From DATCVR01 sp036566745 (lineage in GTDB: Bacteria; Actinomycetota; Actinomycetes; Jiangellales; Jiangellaceae), in assembly GCA_036566745.1 (NCBI GenBank), contig DATCVR010000390.1, positions 1 through 30,277 on the forward strand: a stretch of 30,277 nucleotides of DNA, read 5' to 3'. Each line of letters starts with the position of its first letter. The first letter of the stretch is position 1. The notes under the pieces were generated by a model. That model worked only from the letters and a program-made list of their open reading frames with translations, was not told where the DNA came from and searched no databases. The translations under genes and the position numbers were made by a program. Of the stretch, positions 15,500 through 23,300 are shown piece by piece.

Positions 15500-17374
15500 G
15501 TGAGCGAAGAGCCGGCATCGACGCGCGGGGGCGCCACGATCAATCGACGATCCCTCGCCTCGGGCCTGCTCCCGGTCCCCACGACGAAGGGCATGGCCCC
15601 CACCCGGCGCGGGTTCAGCCCCACGGGCCTGCTCGCCGGCGGCATCGTGTCGATCTCGGTGGGCCTGGGGATGTACGTCATCCTGGCGGTCCTGGGCGAG
15701 CCGTGGCTGGGATCTCTGGCGCTGGCTCCTGGGCTCGTCCTGGGCGCCGTACTCATCGTCATGGCCGAACGCCGGCGAGCGCGAAGCGCACTGATGCGCG
15801 GGGTCGCCAAGTCGATGGCCCGGCACCTCGGGCTGGCCCACCGCTCGCAGGTCGAGCTCGAGGCGCGCAGCTGGACCGGCGGTTGGGTCGGCACGCCACT
15901 CATCGTCAACGTCCACTACCCGGCCGAGGTCAACGACTCCGCCCAGACGTGGGCGATCGAGGTGGCCGACATCGTCCGGCTCGACATCGGCATCGCCTAC
16001 GTGGTGGGGCGGCACAACATGCGTCACCGCCGGCTGACCCTGCGCGACCCGAGGCTGTCGGGCAAGACCAAGACGCCGCCGGAGGAGCGCAACATCGACG
16101 CCGCTGCGGCCGCGGCGGCGAACCTGCCGACCAAGATCGACCGGCCCCGTCCGGCTACCGACCACGGCCGCGACTGGCTGGTGCCGCTGGGCATCGACCC
16201 GTCGAAGACGACCGTCGCCTGGGACCTCCGCAGCCCGCGGGCTCACCTGCTGGTCCTCGGCCGAGGCGGAACCGGAAAGCGCGTCCTCGTCACCGGGGTG
16301 GTCATGGAGGTCGCGACGCGTGGCTGGCCGGTCTGGATCGTCGATCATCGGCGCGTCGACCTCCTGGGCCTGCGCGAATGGCCCAACGTGCAGATCGTCG
16401 CCTCGACGATCGAGGACCAGGTCGTGGTGGTGAACCAGGCCTGGCGCGAGATGGAGAGCCGGATCGCGATGATCGAATCCGGCTCCGACCGATCCGAGCT
16501 CGAGCCGCTGATCGTCGTGGTCCATCAGTTCCGCGAGTTCGCGGGCGCCGTGGCCGAGTGGTCCGAGCGGGCCGGCCGGGGCAAGTCGGGCGGCTCGGTG
16601 ATCCTCGACCGGATCGGCGACGTCCTGCGGCACGGCCACTCGGTCAACGTCTTCCTCGTCCTGAGCGTCGCCCGTACCGACGACGGGCTGCTCGCCGCGG
16701 AGTACCGCGACCAGTTCGGTTCCCTCGTCGCGCTCGGCCGGGTCGAGCAGGAGGCCAAGAACAAGCTGTGGAAGGAGCCGGGCAGCGACAGCGCCGCGCC
16801 CGTCATCCCGGGGCGCGCCGTGGTGCAGATGGGCGACGCCAACCCGGTCCACGTGCAGTGTTACTGGACGCCCGATCCGCGCGACGCACGGCGCTCCGGC
16901 AACGACGCCGAGCTCCGCATCGTCGACCAGATGCGGGCCCCCAGCTCGACCCATCCGCCGCTGTTCGTCAAGCGCCAGGTGGCGCCGTCGAGTGGCCCGA
17001 CAGCCGATCCGGGCGCGGCGTGGGACGCGGCGATGAGCGCCGAGCTGGTCGAGAGCCGGTCCGGCGGTGGCGAGGCGAATCTCGCGGCCTGGAGCCGGGC
17101 GACGACCAACGCGCGGGCGAACAACGCCCCGCCGCCGGCCGCGCCCCGTACCACCAGCGGATGGTCCGAAGTGATCATGGTGTCGCAGCTGGTGCCCGGC
17201 AACCTGGCCCGCCTCGACGACGACCACGGCTGGGTCATCGTCGAACAGATCGAGAACCTTGACGACCCGACGAAGATCCGCGTCCACTGGCGCGGCAGCG
17301 ACGGTGCCGGATCGCTGGATATGTCGCGGACGCGCACCGTGCGCATCCGGCATATGAGCGACGGCGTCTACTGA
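15500..17374 (+). CDS. FtsK/VirD4-like coupling protein with degenerate ATP site
   Basis: The start is a GTG after GGGAGAGG, giving 624 aa. Two membrane helices (about 44-65 and 68-88) are followed by an FtsK-like motor domain. The Walker A position reads GRGGTGKR (254-261), with arginine in place of Ser/Thr. The next strand reads VWIVDHRRVDLL, matching the FtsK DpKgvE element. EMESR matches the FtsK EMerR motif. The Walker B strand reads LIVVVHQF, so the DE pair is H342-Q343. Relatives are coupling proteins that bring substrate to a type IV channel. Losing both Mg-binding groups suggests an inactive scaffold or receptor. The C-terminal about 120 residues end in a small beta-rich segment (HGWVIVEQIE, KIRVHWRG). 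Confidence 0.8.
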   Translation: MSEEPASTRGGATINRRSLASGLLPVPTTKGMAPTRRGFSPTGLLAGGIVSISVGLGMYVILAVLGEPWLGSLALAPGLVLGAVLIVMAERRRARSALMRGVAKSMARHLGLAHRSQVELEARSWTGGWVGTPLIVNVHYPAEVNDSAQTWAIEVADIVRLDIGIAYVVGRHNMRHRRLTLRDPRLSGKTKTPPEERNIDAAAAAAANLPTKIDRPRPATDHGRDWLVPLGIDPSKTTVAWDLRSPRAHLLVLGRGGTGKRVLVTGVVMEVATRGWPVWIVDHRRVDLLGLREWPNVQIVASTIEDQVVVVNQAWREMESRIAMIESGSDRSELEPLIVVVHQFREFAGAVAEWSERAGRGKSGGSVILDRIGDVLRHGHSVNVFLVLSVARTDDGLLAAEYRDQFGSLVALGRVEQEAKNKLWKEPGSDSAAPVIPGRAVVQMGDANPVHVQCYWTPDPRDARRSGNDAELRIVDQMRAPSSTHPPLFVKRQVAPSSGPTADPGAAWDAAMSAELVESRSGGGEANLAAWSRATTNARANNAPPPAAPRTTSGWSEVIMVSQLVPGNLARLDDDHGWVIVEQIENLDDPTKIRVHWRGSDGAGSLDMSRTRTVRIRHMSDGVY

Positions 17375-17388
17375 GGAGTTGATCGACC

Positions 17389-17718
17389 ATGTCCGGTGGC
17401 GGCGCACTGTCTGACGACGACACGTTCGTCTTGATCATGATCTCGCCCTTTCTCCTCCCGGTTGCGACCGGCGCCGTACTCGGCGCGTGGGACGCCGGGC
17501 GCGACTGGGCGCTCGACCACAACATCATCTCGGACAAGAACGAGGCGATCGTTGCGATTCCAGGTTGGGACGGGGCCGGCCTGGGCGGCGTCCACGTGGT
17601 GGTGGGTGCCTGCATCCTGATCCTGCTCACCGTGCTCGCGGGCACGTTCTCGCGACGCCGCCAGCGTCGGCACGTGGGTGATCAGCCCGAGCCGCCGCCT
17701 TTCCGTAGCCACCTCTGA
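17389..17718 (+). CDS. Small membrane protein, last gene of the secretion operon
   Basis: This 109-aa protein follows GAGGAG. Membrane helices lie at about 13-34 and 68-86, separated by an acidic loop (WDAGRDWALDHNIISDKNEA). A basic stretch (SRRRQRRH) and a Pro-rich end follow, so both ends should be cytoplasmic. It begins 14 bases after the FtsK-like gene and precedes the operon terminator. The family is not recognised. A partner of the FtsK-like membrane protein is plausible from position. Confidence 0.65.
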   Translation: MSGGGALSDDDTFVLIMISPFLLPVATGAVLGAWDAGRDWALDHNIISDKNEAIVAIPGWDGAGLGGVHVVVGACILILLTVLAGTFSRRRQRRHVGDQPEPPPFRSHL

Positions 17719-17763
17719 GCTGTCTCGACGCGCGACTGCGACGTCTGCGCACCCGGGACGCAC

Positions 17764-17809
17764 CGAAGCCGCCCCCATCCCTGCGAGGGGAGTGATGGGG
17801 GCGGCTTCG
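17764..17809. terminator. Strong bidirectional hairpin between convergent operons
   Basis: A perfect 16-bp stem (CGAAGCCGCCCCCATC and its complement) with a 14-base loop lies between the end of the secretion operon and the convergent DUF397 gene. There is no U-run, as is common for actinobacterial terminators. It can serve both strands. Confidence 0.8.
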
Positions 17810-17820
17810 TGGTGACTGGG

Positions 17821-18030
17821 TCAGTCGAACTCGCCGGCGCGGACGCCTAGAACGAAGGCGGACCATTCGCCGGCGGTGAAGCTCAGCATGCCACCGGCGG
17901 GGTTCTTGGAGTCGCGCACGAACCGGCCGCCGTCCGCGAGGTCGGCCACCTCGACACATTCATTGCCGTCCTGGTCGCTGAAGCTGGACTTGCGCCAGGC
18001 GAGGACATCCCCGTGAGGGTTCGCGGTCAT
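17821..18030 (-). CDS. DUF397 protein
   Basis: This 69-aa protein has the DUF397 signature: WRKSSFSDQDGNECVEVADL near the N-terminus and the closing pattern FVRDSKNP...LSFTAGEWSAFV. DUF397 proteins are small actinobacterial partners of the HTH/DUF5753 regulators encoded beside them. Some such pairs affect development or antibiotic production. The start overlaps the stop of the HTH gene (ATGA), so both are made together. Confidence 0.9.
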   Translation of the reverse strand: MTANPHGDVLAWRKSSFSDQDGNECVEVADLADGGRFVRDSKNPAGGMLSFTAGEWSAFVLGVRAGEFD

Positions 18031-18851
18031 GGCCGTAGCTCCTTCATCCGGGTCTCGATCATGAGTGCGCTCTGATCCGACGGCGCAGCATGCGAACGTA
18101 GCAGGTCGAATTTCTCCCTGGCCTCTTCCACGGTCGACGGGTCGCTGGTGGTGACTGACCTGCTCAGCGTCGACTCCAAGTGCACGATCGTCGTTCCGCT
18201 GGCGTCGATGATCGTCAGGGGAGCGGCCGGCGCGTATTTCGCGGAGGTGAACGGGATGATCTGGAGGTTCACCCGGCGGTGGCGGCTCATCGTGAGCAGA
18301 TGGGCGAGCTGATCGAGCATCGTCGCCTCCTCGTGCACGACCCCGCGGATCACGCTCTCGTACAGCACGACGGTGTACCGGGGCGGGACCTGCGCAGCGA
18401 GCACACCTTGACGGTCGAGCCGCAGCTTCACCGCGCGCTCGATCTCGTCCTGGTCGGTGCCCGCGAGCACACCCGCACTGAACAGTCCGCGCATGTATCG
18501 CTCGGTCTGCAACAAGCCCGGGACCAGCGCCGGCTGGTACGACCTGATCAAGGTGGCAGCGGCTTCGGCGCTGCGCAGATCGGCGACGCGGAGCACGGAA
18601 CGCTCCTCGCCGGCCTCCAGCCAGATCCGGTGCAGCCAACCGTGGGCGTTCAGGAGATCGTCGACCTGCTGGACGGTGGCTGACTTCATGTGCCGCTGGC
18701 CGTTCTCGACCATGCCGATCTGCCCGCGCGAATAGGCCACCTTCTGCCCGAGCTGCTCTTGAGTCAGCCCGGCCGCCTCGCGAGCCCGCTTGAGCTCCTT
18801 ACCGAACAAGCGCAACAGGCTCGACGGCTCCGCCACAACGCCCTCTCCCAT
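18027..18851 (-). CDS. XRE-type helix-turn-helix regulator with DUF5753 domain
   Basis: This 274-aa protein has an N-terminal XRE/Cro HTH (about 15-70; LTQEQLGQKVAYSRGQIGMV) and a C-terminal DUF5753 domain. The latter shows SYQPALVPGLLQTERYMRGL, LRLDRQGVLA and VNLQIIPFTS. This family is widespread in actinomycetes and always near DUF397 genes, as here. It is a DNA-binding transcription regulator, and its target is unknown. It is transcribed away from the small plus-strand genes at 19103. Confidence 0.92.
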   Translation of the reverse strand: MGEGVVAEPSSLLRLFGKELKRAREAAGLTQEQLGQKVAYSRGQIGMVENGQRHMKSATVQQVDDLLNAHGWLHRIWLEAGEERSVLRVADLRSAEAAATLIRSYQPALVPGLLQTERYMRGLFSAGVLAGTDQDEIERAVKLRLDRQGVLAAQVPPRYTVVLYESVIRGVVHEEATMLDQLAHLLTMSRHRRVNLQIIPFTSAKYAPAAPLTIIDASGTTIVHLESTLSRSVTTSDPSTVEEAREKFDLLRSHAAPSDQSALMIETRMKELRP

Positions 18852-19102
18852 CCAACACGAGATTGTGCTGACTCAACGAAACCGGGCGTGTCACGCAGAG
18901 CCTTCCGTCGCCACACGTGCCCGGAGCAGCCTTTATACATCCACCGGCCGCGGGGAACCCCAACCAGCGGCAGCACCTGAGACCCGCGGTCGGTGGACCC
19001 AACGGATCGAATGTGGACGGGTGCCGTCATAGGTGCACTGATCTTCCGTCGATCTATACACGGGGGCAGCGACGGGGAGGACAGGGAATTTTCACCGCAC
19101 GT

Positions 19103-19348
19103 GTGCCAGGCCTCGGTCTGGTCGAGTGGACGGCGCAGCAGGTCGAGGATCACGCCCGCGAGTTGATCCGGACGCATCAGCGTCGTCGGGGGGCGGTGAG
19201 GTGGCGGCGGTGGCTGGTCGTCTTCTGGCCGACGGTGGCCGAGCGCGCCTGTTCGCGGTGCGCCGAGCCGTGGCCGTGTCCGTCCGCGTGGTGGGCGGAC
19301 CGCTACCAGGTCAGCCAGGCCCGAGCGATCACCAACCACCACGGGTGA
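19103..19348 (+). CDS. Possible small protein with Cys-rich motif
   Basis: A plus-strand frame starts at a GTG (19103) and gives 81 aa, including VEDHARELIRTHQRR, a hydrophobic patch, and CSRCAEPWPCPSAWWADRY. The CxxC...WPC pattern looks like a small metal-binding or redox motif. The frame ends in GTGA, shared with the start of the next small frame, which supports translation. The start is uncertain: a GGGGAGG lies 17-25 bases upstream, and the frame is open further back. About 250 bases upstream, to the HTH gene, hold no other gene I can support. Confidence 0.45.
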   Translation: MPGLGLVEWTAQQVEDHARELIRTHQRRRGAVRWRRWLVVFWPTVAERACSRCAEPWPCPSAWWADRYQVSQARAITNHHG

Positions 19349-19485
19349 GTCCCGGCGACTGGCTCGCCGTCGGCTCGCTACCCGCGCTGTGGTTCCTCGG
19401 CCTGGCCGTGGCGCACCGCCGAGCCCGACGTCGTCCACAGCCTAGGTCGGAGACCCGGACAGAGCAGTCCGAACCAGCAGACTGA
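19345..19485 (+). CDS. Possible 46-aa single-helix membrane protein
   Basis: The GTG at 19345 overlaps the preceding stop (GTGA). The peptide has one hydrophobic helix (about 6-22, WLAVGSLPALWFLGLAV), then an Arg-rich segment and a polar tail. This is the typical make-up of a small membrane protein with its C-terminus in the cytoplasm. Support comes from the coupling and the helix followed by positive charges. No family is recognised. Confidence 0.4.
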   Translation: MSPGDWLAVGSLPALWFLGLAVAHRRARRRPQPRSETRTEQSEPAD

Positions 19486-19549
19486 GGGGCTCCGAAGACG
19501 TGAGCCCGTGAACGGTCGTAGGACGTCCGGGCGTCCATGACGGGCGGAC

Positions 19550-20254
19550 TCAGCTGAGGGTGGCGCGTGCGATGGCGCCGGTCTCGGGCCCAGCCTGGGC
19601 GGCCACGGTTCCCTCGGGCGCCCAGATGCCGGAGAGGCCGGGGGCGTCGGTGTAGCCGCCACCGGCCGATCCGGCGAAGCTCGCGACGGCGACCCACACG
19701 TGGTGGTCAGCGATGATCCGACGAGCGCGCCGTTCCGGGACGGCCGCGTCCTCAGCGGACTCCAGGACCGCGGCGACGTAGGCATCGATGCCCAGCGCGG
19801 CGGTGTCCGAGGCGTGCTGGGGGATGCCGGTGTCCTTGCAGATGGCGAGGCCGAGTCGCCAGCCGTCGACGTCGAGCACTGCTGGCTTGGCGCCGGGGGC
19901 GAAGCGGTGCGGCTCGGAGCCGCCCAGCCACATCTTGCGATACACGACGGTGGTCTCTGCGCCGTCCATGGCCACCATCGCGATGTGCGGCCGACCCGTC
20001 TCGCCCTGTACTGGCGCACCCACGAGCGCTATCGAGCCGGTCTCGGCGCAGGCTTCGGCGATGGGCGTGAGCCGCGGATCGTCGAGCGCGATCACTGGGG
20101 CGTCGAGCTCGTATCCGGTCAGGGAGAGCTCGGGAAAGACCACGAGCCTGGCTCGTGCGGCGCGCACCGTGTCGGCATGCGTCAGCGCGTTCGCCGCGAC
20201 GTCGTGGGGCACGCACCGCGGCTGGGCGACCGCGATGACCAGCGGCTCACGCAT
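19550..20254 (-). CDS. Carbon-nitrogen hydrolase (nitrilase superfamily)
   Basis: This protein is 234 aa from the ATG at 20254, which is 6 bases after GGAGG; longer readings have no site. The nitrilase triad is present: E42 in VVFPELSLTGY, K107 in VYRKMWLG and C139 in GLAICKDTG. The enzyme should hydrolyse a small amide or nitrile C-N bond in the cytoplasm. The exact substrate cannot be read from sequence. It stands alone on the minus strand, divergent from the DoxX-like gene. Confidence 0.9.
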   Translation of the reverse strand: MREPLVIAVAQPRCVPHDVAANALTHADTVRAARARLVVFPELSLTGYELDAPVIALDDPRLTPIAEACAETGSIALVGAPVQGETGRPHIAMVAMDGAETTVVYRKMWLGGSEPHRFAPGAKPAVLDVDGWRLGLAICKDTGIPQHASDTAALGIDAYVAAVLESAEDAAVPERRARRIIADHHVWVAVASFAGSAGGGYTDAPGLSGIWAPEGTVAAQAGPETGAIARATLS

Positions 20255-20399
20255 GTGCATCCTCCAACTGCCTTGGGCCGGACGGGTTCCACCCTGGCGC
20301 AACTCTAGGGGTCGTTTACGGACAGGCACTGACATCCGTGCCAGATGCGTACGCGAGGGGACGTAGCCGAGGTGTCTCCCCACGACGGACGACTGCGAG

Positions 20400-20456
20400 G
20401 TCCGCTCCGTCGACGCTGGGTCGTGTTGGCCATCGACACGACGAAGCGGAGCGGAC
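20400..20456 (+). promoter_or_regulatory. Leader hairpin covering the DoxX-like ribosome binding site
   Basis: GTCCGCTCC (20400-20408) pairs perfectly with GGAGCGGAC (20448-20456), which ends directly before the ATG and includes the GGAG likely used for ribosome binding. Inside it a second stem, GTCGTGT (20420-20426) with ACACGAC (20436-20442), has a 9-base loop. The shape would hide the start site and could allow translational control. Confidence 0.5.
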
Positions 20457-20978
20457 ATGAGCACCCCACCGACGATCACGACGCGCAGCGGAACCGGCCC
20501 CACGCGGAGGAGCGCAGCCCTCGACCGGGCGATGTCCGGCTTCAGTCAGTGGCTGAACAGGTACAGCATCGAGATCCTGCGGGTCAGTCTCGGTGTGGTG
20601 TTCCTGGGATTCGGCGTCCTGAAGTTCATTCCCGACGCGAGCCCGGCCCAGGATCTCGTCGTCCGCACGCTGACGACGCTGTCCGCAGGAATCCTCCCCG
20701 ATCAGGCGGCTCTGTTGCTCTGCGCCGTGGCCGAATGCTTCATCGGCCTCACCTTGATCAGCGGCAAGCTGCTGCGATCCGGCCTGGTCGTCCTCGGTGG
20801 GTCGCTGGTGGGGATCATGTCGCCGCTGGTGCTGTTCTTCACCGACCTGTTCCCCGGAGCGCCGACCCTCGAGGCGCAGTACGTCTTCAAGGACATCGTG
20901 CTGGTGGCGGCCGGACTGGTGATCTCGGCTCGGGTGCTCGGCGCGAAGCTGGTCCCGGCCTCGGTGACGGGCGAATGA
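20457..20978 (+). CDS. DoxX-like membrane protein
   Basis: This 173-aa protein has a soluble N-terminus (1-38) and four membrane helices. They begin near EILRVSLGVVFLGFGVLKF, QAALLLCAVAECFIGLTLI, GLVVLGGSLVGIMSPLVLFF and DIVLVAAGLVISARVLG. The first helix ends in GFGVLKF, typical of DoxX/DUF417-type proteins, which are linked to redox or membrane-stress roles. Its true role is unknown. It converges on the J-domain gene. Confidence 0.75.
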   Translation: MSTPPTITTRSGTGPTRRSAALDRAMSGFSQWLNRYSIEILRVSLGVVFLGFGVLKFIPDASPAQDLVVRTLTTLSAGILPDQAALLLCAVAECFIGLTLISGKLLRSGLVVLGGSLVGIMSPLVLFFTDLFPGAPTLEAQYVFKDIVLVAAGLVISARVLGAKLVPASVTGE

Positions 20979-21010
20979 TCGGGCAGCTCAGCCGGCGCGC
21001 GGGGGTGGGG

Positions 21011-21865
21011 TCATGCCGGGTCGTCCTCGGGCGAGCGCATACCGAGCAGCACGGGCACCAGCACGAGCAGTCCGGTGTAGATCAGCCAGAGCGCCGACAG
21101 CCCGCCGAATGCCCAGCGCTCGCCCGTCGTGGCAATGTCCCAGTAGGCCAGGATCCAGATCAGCAGGCCGATCACCGCCAGGCCATGGCCGGCCAGGACG
21201 TACGGAGCCGCGCCGAAGAACGCTCCCAGCAGGGCCGCGGTATAGAGAAGGACCACGATGCGCAGGAACGGGCCGTCGACGATCGCCCACTCGACGAGGT
21301 CGGGGGTGGCGGCCTCGGGCCGGATCAGGTCAGGGTTGCCGAAGAGGATCACCGCGAACAGGCTGTACAGGCCGATCGCCAGGACGATGGTGGCGATGAG
21401 GCCTTTGAGCCCGGCCTTGCTGGCGGCCCACACCTCGAACCGGCTGGCCGGCCCACGCCGCTGGTACGGCGAGTCGTAGTCGGGGGTGGCGACCCGCGGG
21501 CCGGGGCCGTCGTCGACCGATCCGTCGACCTCCTGGCCCCACTCGGGCTCGCGGCGGGGGCGCCGCCGCTGGTCGGCCCGCCAGTCGACCTCTTCGCCCC
21601 ACTCCGGCTCGGGTGGCGTCGGGGAGGGTTCGTCGGCGGCGGCGACCGGCGGTTCCTCGGGCTCGCGCAGGCCGGCGTCGTAGGCGGAACGGGACAGCGG
21701 GTTGTTGAGGGTCTCGTACGCCTTGCGGACCAGGCCGAACATCGCGGCGTTGCCACCCACGTCGGGGTGGGCCACCCGGACGGCACGCTGGTAGGCGGCC
21801 TTGATCTCCTTCGTGGTGGCGTTCGGTGAGATGTCGAGGATCTCGTAGTAGGTGTAGTCGGACAT
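21011..21865 (-). CDS. Membrane-anchored J-domain protein
   Basis: This 284-aa protein has an N-terminal J domain (1-68) with the diagnostic HPD at 33-35 and YYEILDISPNATTKEIKAAY. A charged repeat-like linker follows (about 70-145; PEWGEEVDW and PEWGQEVDG). Four membrane helices begin near 152 and fill the C-terminus. J domains recruit and activate Hsp70 (DnaK), so this protein would place DnaK at the membrane. It is the last gene of the FtsK-like operon, three bases after the HEAGH protein gene. A chaperone at the exit of a secretion or assembly machine is a reasonable inference. Confidence 0.85.
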   Translation of the reverse strand: MSDYTYYEILDISPNATTKEIKAAYQRAVRVAHPDVGGNAAMFGLVRKAYETLNNPLSRSAYDAGLREPEEPPVAAADEPSPTPPEPEWGEEVDWRADQRRRPRREPEWGQEVDGSVDDGPGPRVATPDYDSPYQRRGPASRFEVWAASKAGLKGLIATIVLAIGLYSLFAVILFGNPDLIRPEAATPDLVEWAIVDGPFLRIVVLLYTAALLGAFFGAAPYVLAGHGLAVIGLLIWILAYWDIATTGERWAFGGLSALWLIYTGLLVLVPVLLGMRSPEDDPA

Positions 21866-21868
21866 CGC

Positions 21869-22723
21869 TCAGCCGATCTGGCGCCGCGACGGCGGGCGGT
21901 TGTTCGGCAGGGCGGTACGCGACATGGCCGCGTCGATCTCGATCGCCTGCGGCTGGCCCAGCTGCGCCGTCAGCGTGGTGACCGACCACGCCGCGCGGTC
22001 GAGGGCCTGCTCGGCGGCCCGCACCGACTGGAGCCGGCTGGTGCCGATCTCGCGCTCGGCCAGGGTGGCGATGACGCGTCCGGCGTCGGCGCGGAGGTGT
22101 CCCGCCTCGTGGCGGTAGGGGCGATCCTTGTGGCTGTAGCGCCAGAGGTACTCGCGCTCGACCTCGGGCGACGGCACGGTGGTGAGAATCTGCTTGCGGA
22201 CCACGGCAGGGAGGAGGTCGACGAAGGCGGTGGGCTCGTTGCCGTTGGCGGAGGGAGCGCTCGTGCCTGTGGGGAGGACGTCGGCCGGGACCGTGCCCAC
22301 CCGGCGCTTGGGCTCGTCGATCACCATCTGGCGCTGGACGTCGAGGTGCCAGTCGCCGGCCGGGCGGAAGCGGTTGCCGCCGGCGCGCTCGAGGGGGCGA
22401 ACGGCATCGACGACGACCAGCATGGTGGGTCCGACCGCCCAGGCGCTGGCGCGTTCGAGGTACTGAGTGCCGCGGCGGCGCACCCGCGGCTCGGCCGAAC
22501 CCGCCACGAACAGCGGCTCGGGTGAGCAGTCGGCCCGGGCGAGGGCGGTGAGCACATGGCCCGGGACCTGGTGCCATTCGGCCCACGGGAACTCGCTGTC
22601 GGCGGCGAACTCGAGGCCCAGCGTGGAGGCGGTACCGCCCGGATCGATCTGGGCACCCGAAGCCACCCCGCCGCTGGCACGGTGGGCCAAGGCGTTGGAC
22701 TGACTGTCGGGCTTACGCGGCAT
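21869..22723 (-). CDS. Unknown protein with HEAGH motif
   Basis: This 284-aa soluble protein follows GGGAG. Residues 30-140 look alpha/beta (EFPWAEWHQVPGHVLTALA, VGPTMLVVVDAVRPL). The C-terminal third is helical and Arg-rich. HEAGH at 205-209 fits HExxH, the zinc site of many metallopeptidases, with E223 or E225 as possible third ligands. The flanks are not clearly a metalloprotease helix, so chance is possible. I do not recognise the family. It lies between the small helical proteins and the J-domain gene, apparently in one transcript. Confidence 0.65.
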   Translation of the reverse strand: MPRKPDSQSNALAHRASGGVASGAQIDPGGTASTLGLEFAADSEFPWAEWHQVPGHVLTALARADCSPEPLFVAGSAEPRVRRRGTQYLERASAWAVGPTMLVVVDAVRPLERAGGNRFRPAGDWHLDVQRQMVIDEPKRRVGTVPADVLPTGTSAPSANGNEPTAFVDLLPAVVRKQILTTVPSPEVEREYLWRYSHKDRPYRHEAGHLRADAGRVIATLAEREIGTSRLQSVRAAEQALDRAAWSVTTLTAQLGQPQAIEIDAAMSRTALPNNRPPSRRQIG

Positions 22724-22766
22724 CGTCGATGGTCTCCCGGTAGCAACGGTGGTCGACAGGACAACC

Positions 22767-22961
22767 CTAAATGCGGAGGTAGGAGGGTCGTCCAGTCCTG
22801 TCGAAACCTGAGTCCCTCACGATGATGTCAGGAGCGCTGCCCTGGGATCCGGTCCGCGCCGTGGGCACGGCAGGCGCGAACCGGACACCACGGTAGCGCT
22901 CCACGTCCCGGCGCGGTCGCCAGAGCGACCGTGCCGACGATGTACACGTGGCGGTCGTCAT
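22767..22961 (-). CDS. Possible 64-aa frame coupled to the WDG small protein
   Basis: An ATG at 22961 overlaps the stop of the upstream small-protein gene (TGATG) and opens 64 codons, ending in TAG at 22767. The peptide is Arg/Ser-rich, with no helix pattern or known motif. It lies in the 237-bp gap before the HEAGH gene. Only the junction supports it, and the gap may instead be a leader. Confidence 0.2.
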   Translation of the reverse strand: MTTATCTSSARSLWRPRRDVERYRGVRFAPAVPTARTGSQGSAPDIIVRDSGFDRTGRPSYLRI

Positions 22962-23257
22962 CAGCTGGCCGCTCCACCCTCGAGTGCGCGCAGCTCGTTC
23001 TTGATCGCGGTGCGAAGCCCGTCCCAGTACTTGGCGAGGTCGGTGCCGAGTGACCGAAGTGCCTCGCGCACCGCGGTCACCGAGGCCGCCGCATCGCCCA
23101 CTGCGGCCACCATCGGGTCGATGACCGTAGTCTGCATCGATCGGAGCAGCGCGCTGGTCTCCCGGTCGCCCGCGTCGACCTCACGCAGCGCAGCTTCCAG
23201 GGCTGCCTTGGCCTTGCCGTTGTCGTCGCCGCCGCTGGCTTCTGTGCTCTCGGTCAT
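22961..23257 (-). CDS. Small helical protein with C-terminal WDG
   Basis: This 98-aa protein has a strong GAGGTGAG site. After a charged disordered start it is nearly all helix (AKAALEAALREVDAGDRETS, then VREALRSLGTDLAKYWDGLR). A W78-D79-G80 triplet recalls WXG100 proteins, but those have the WXG near residue 43 in a hairpin turn, so this is not a clear member. Size, helicity and an FtsK/EccC-type ATPase in the same operon suggest a structural or secreted subunit. Confidence 0.7.
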   Translation of the reverse strand: MTESTEASGGDDNGKAKAALEAALREVDAGDRETSALLRSMQTTVIDPMVAAVGDAAASVTAVREALRSLGTDLAKYWDGLRTAIKNELRALEGGAAS

Positions 23258-23300
23258 CGGGTCTCACCTCGTCGTTCACGGCTGTACACGGGATGCATGA

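Noticed and set aside
15440..17407. A 655-codon minus-strand frame opposite the FtsK-like coupling gene
   Set aside because: Shadow of the plus-strand gene; no motif, no ribosome binding site, and it crosses neighbouring genes.
22961..23257. WDG triplet as proof of a WXG100 protein
   Set aside because: The triplet is at residue 78, near the C-terminus, not in the mid-protein turn that defines WXG100.
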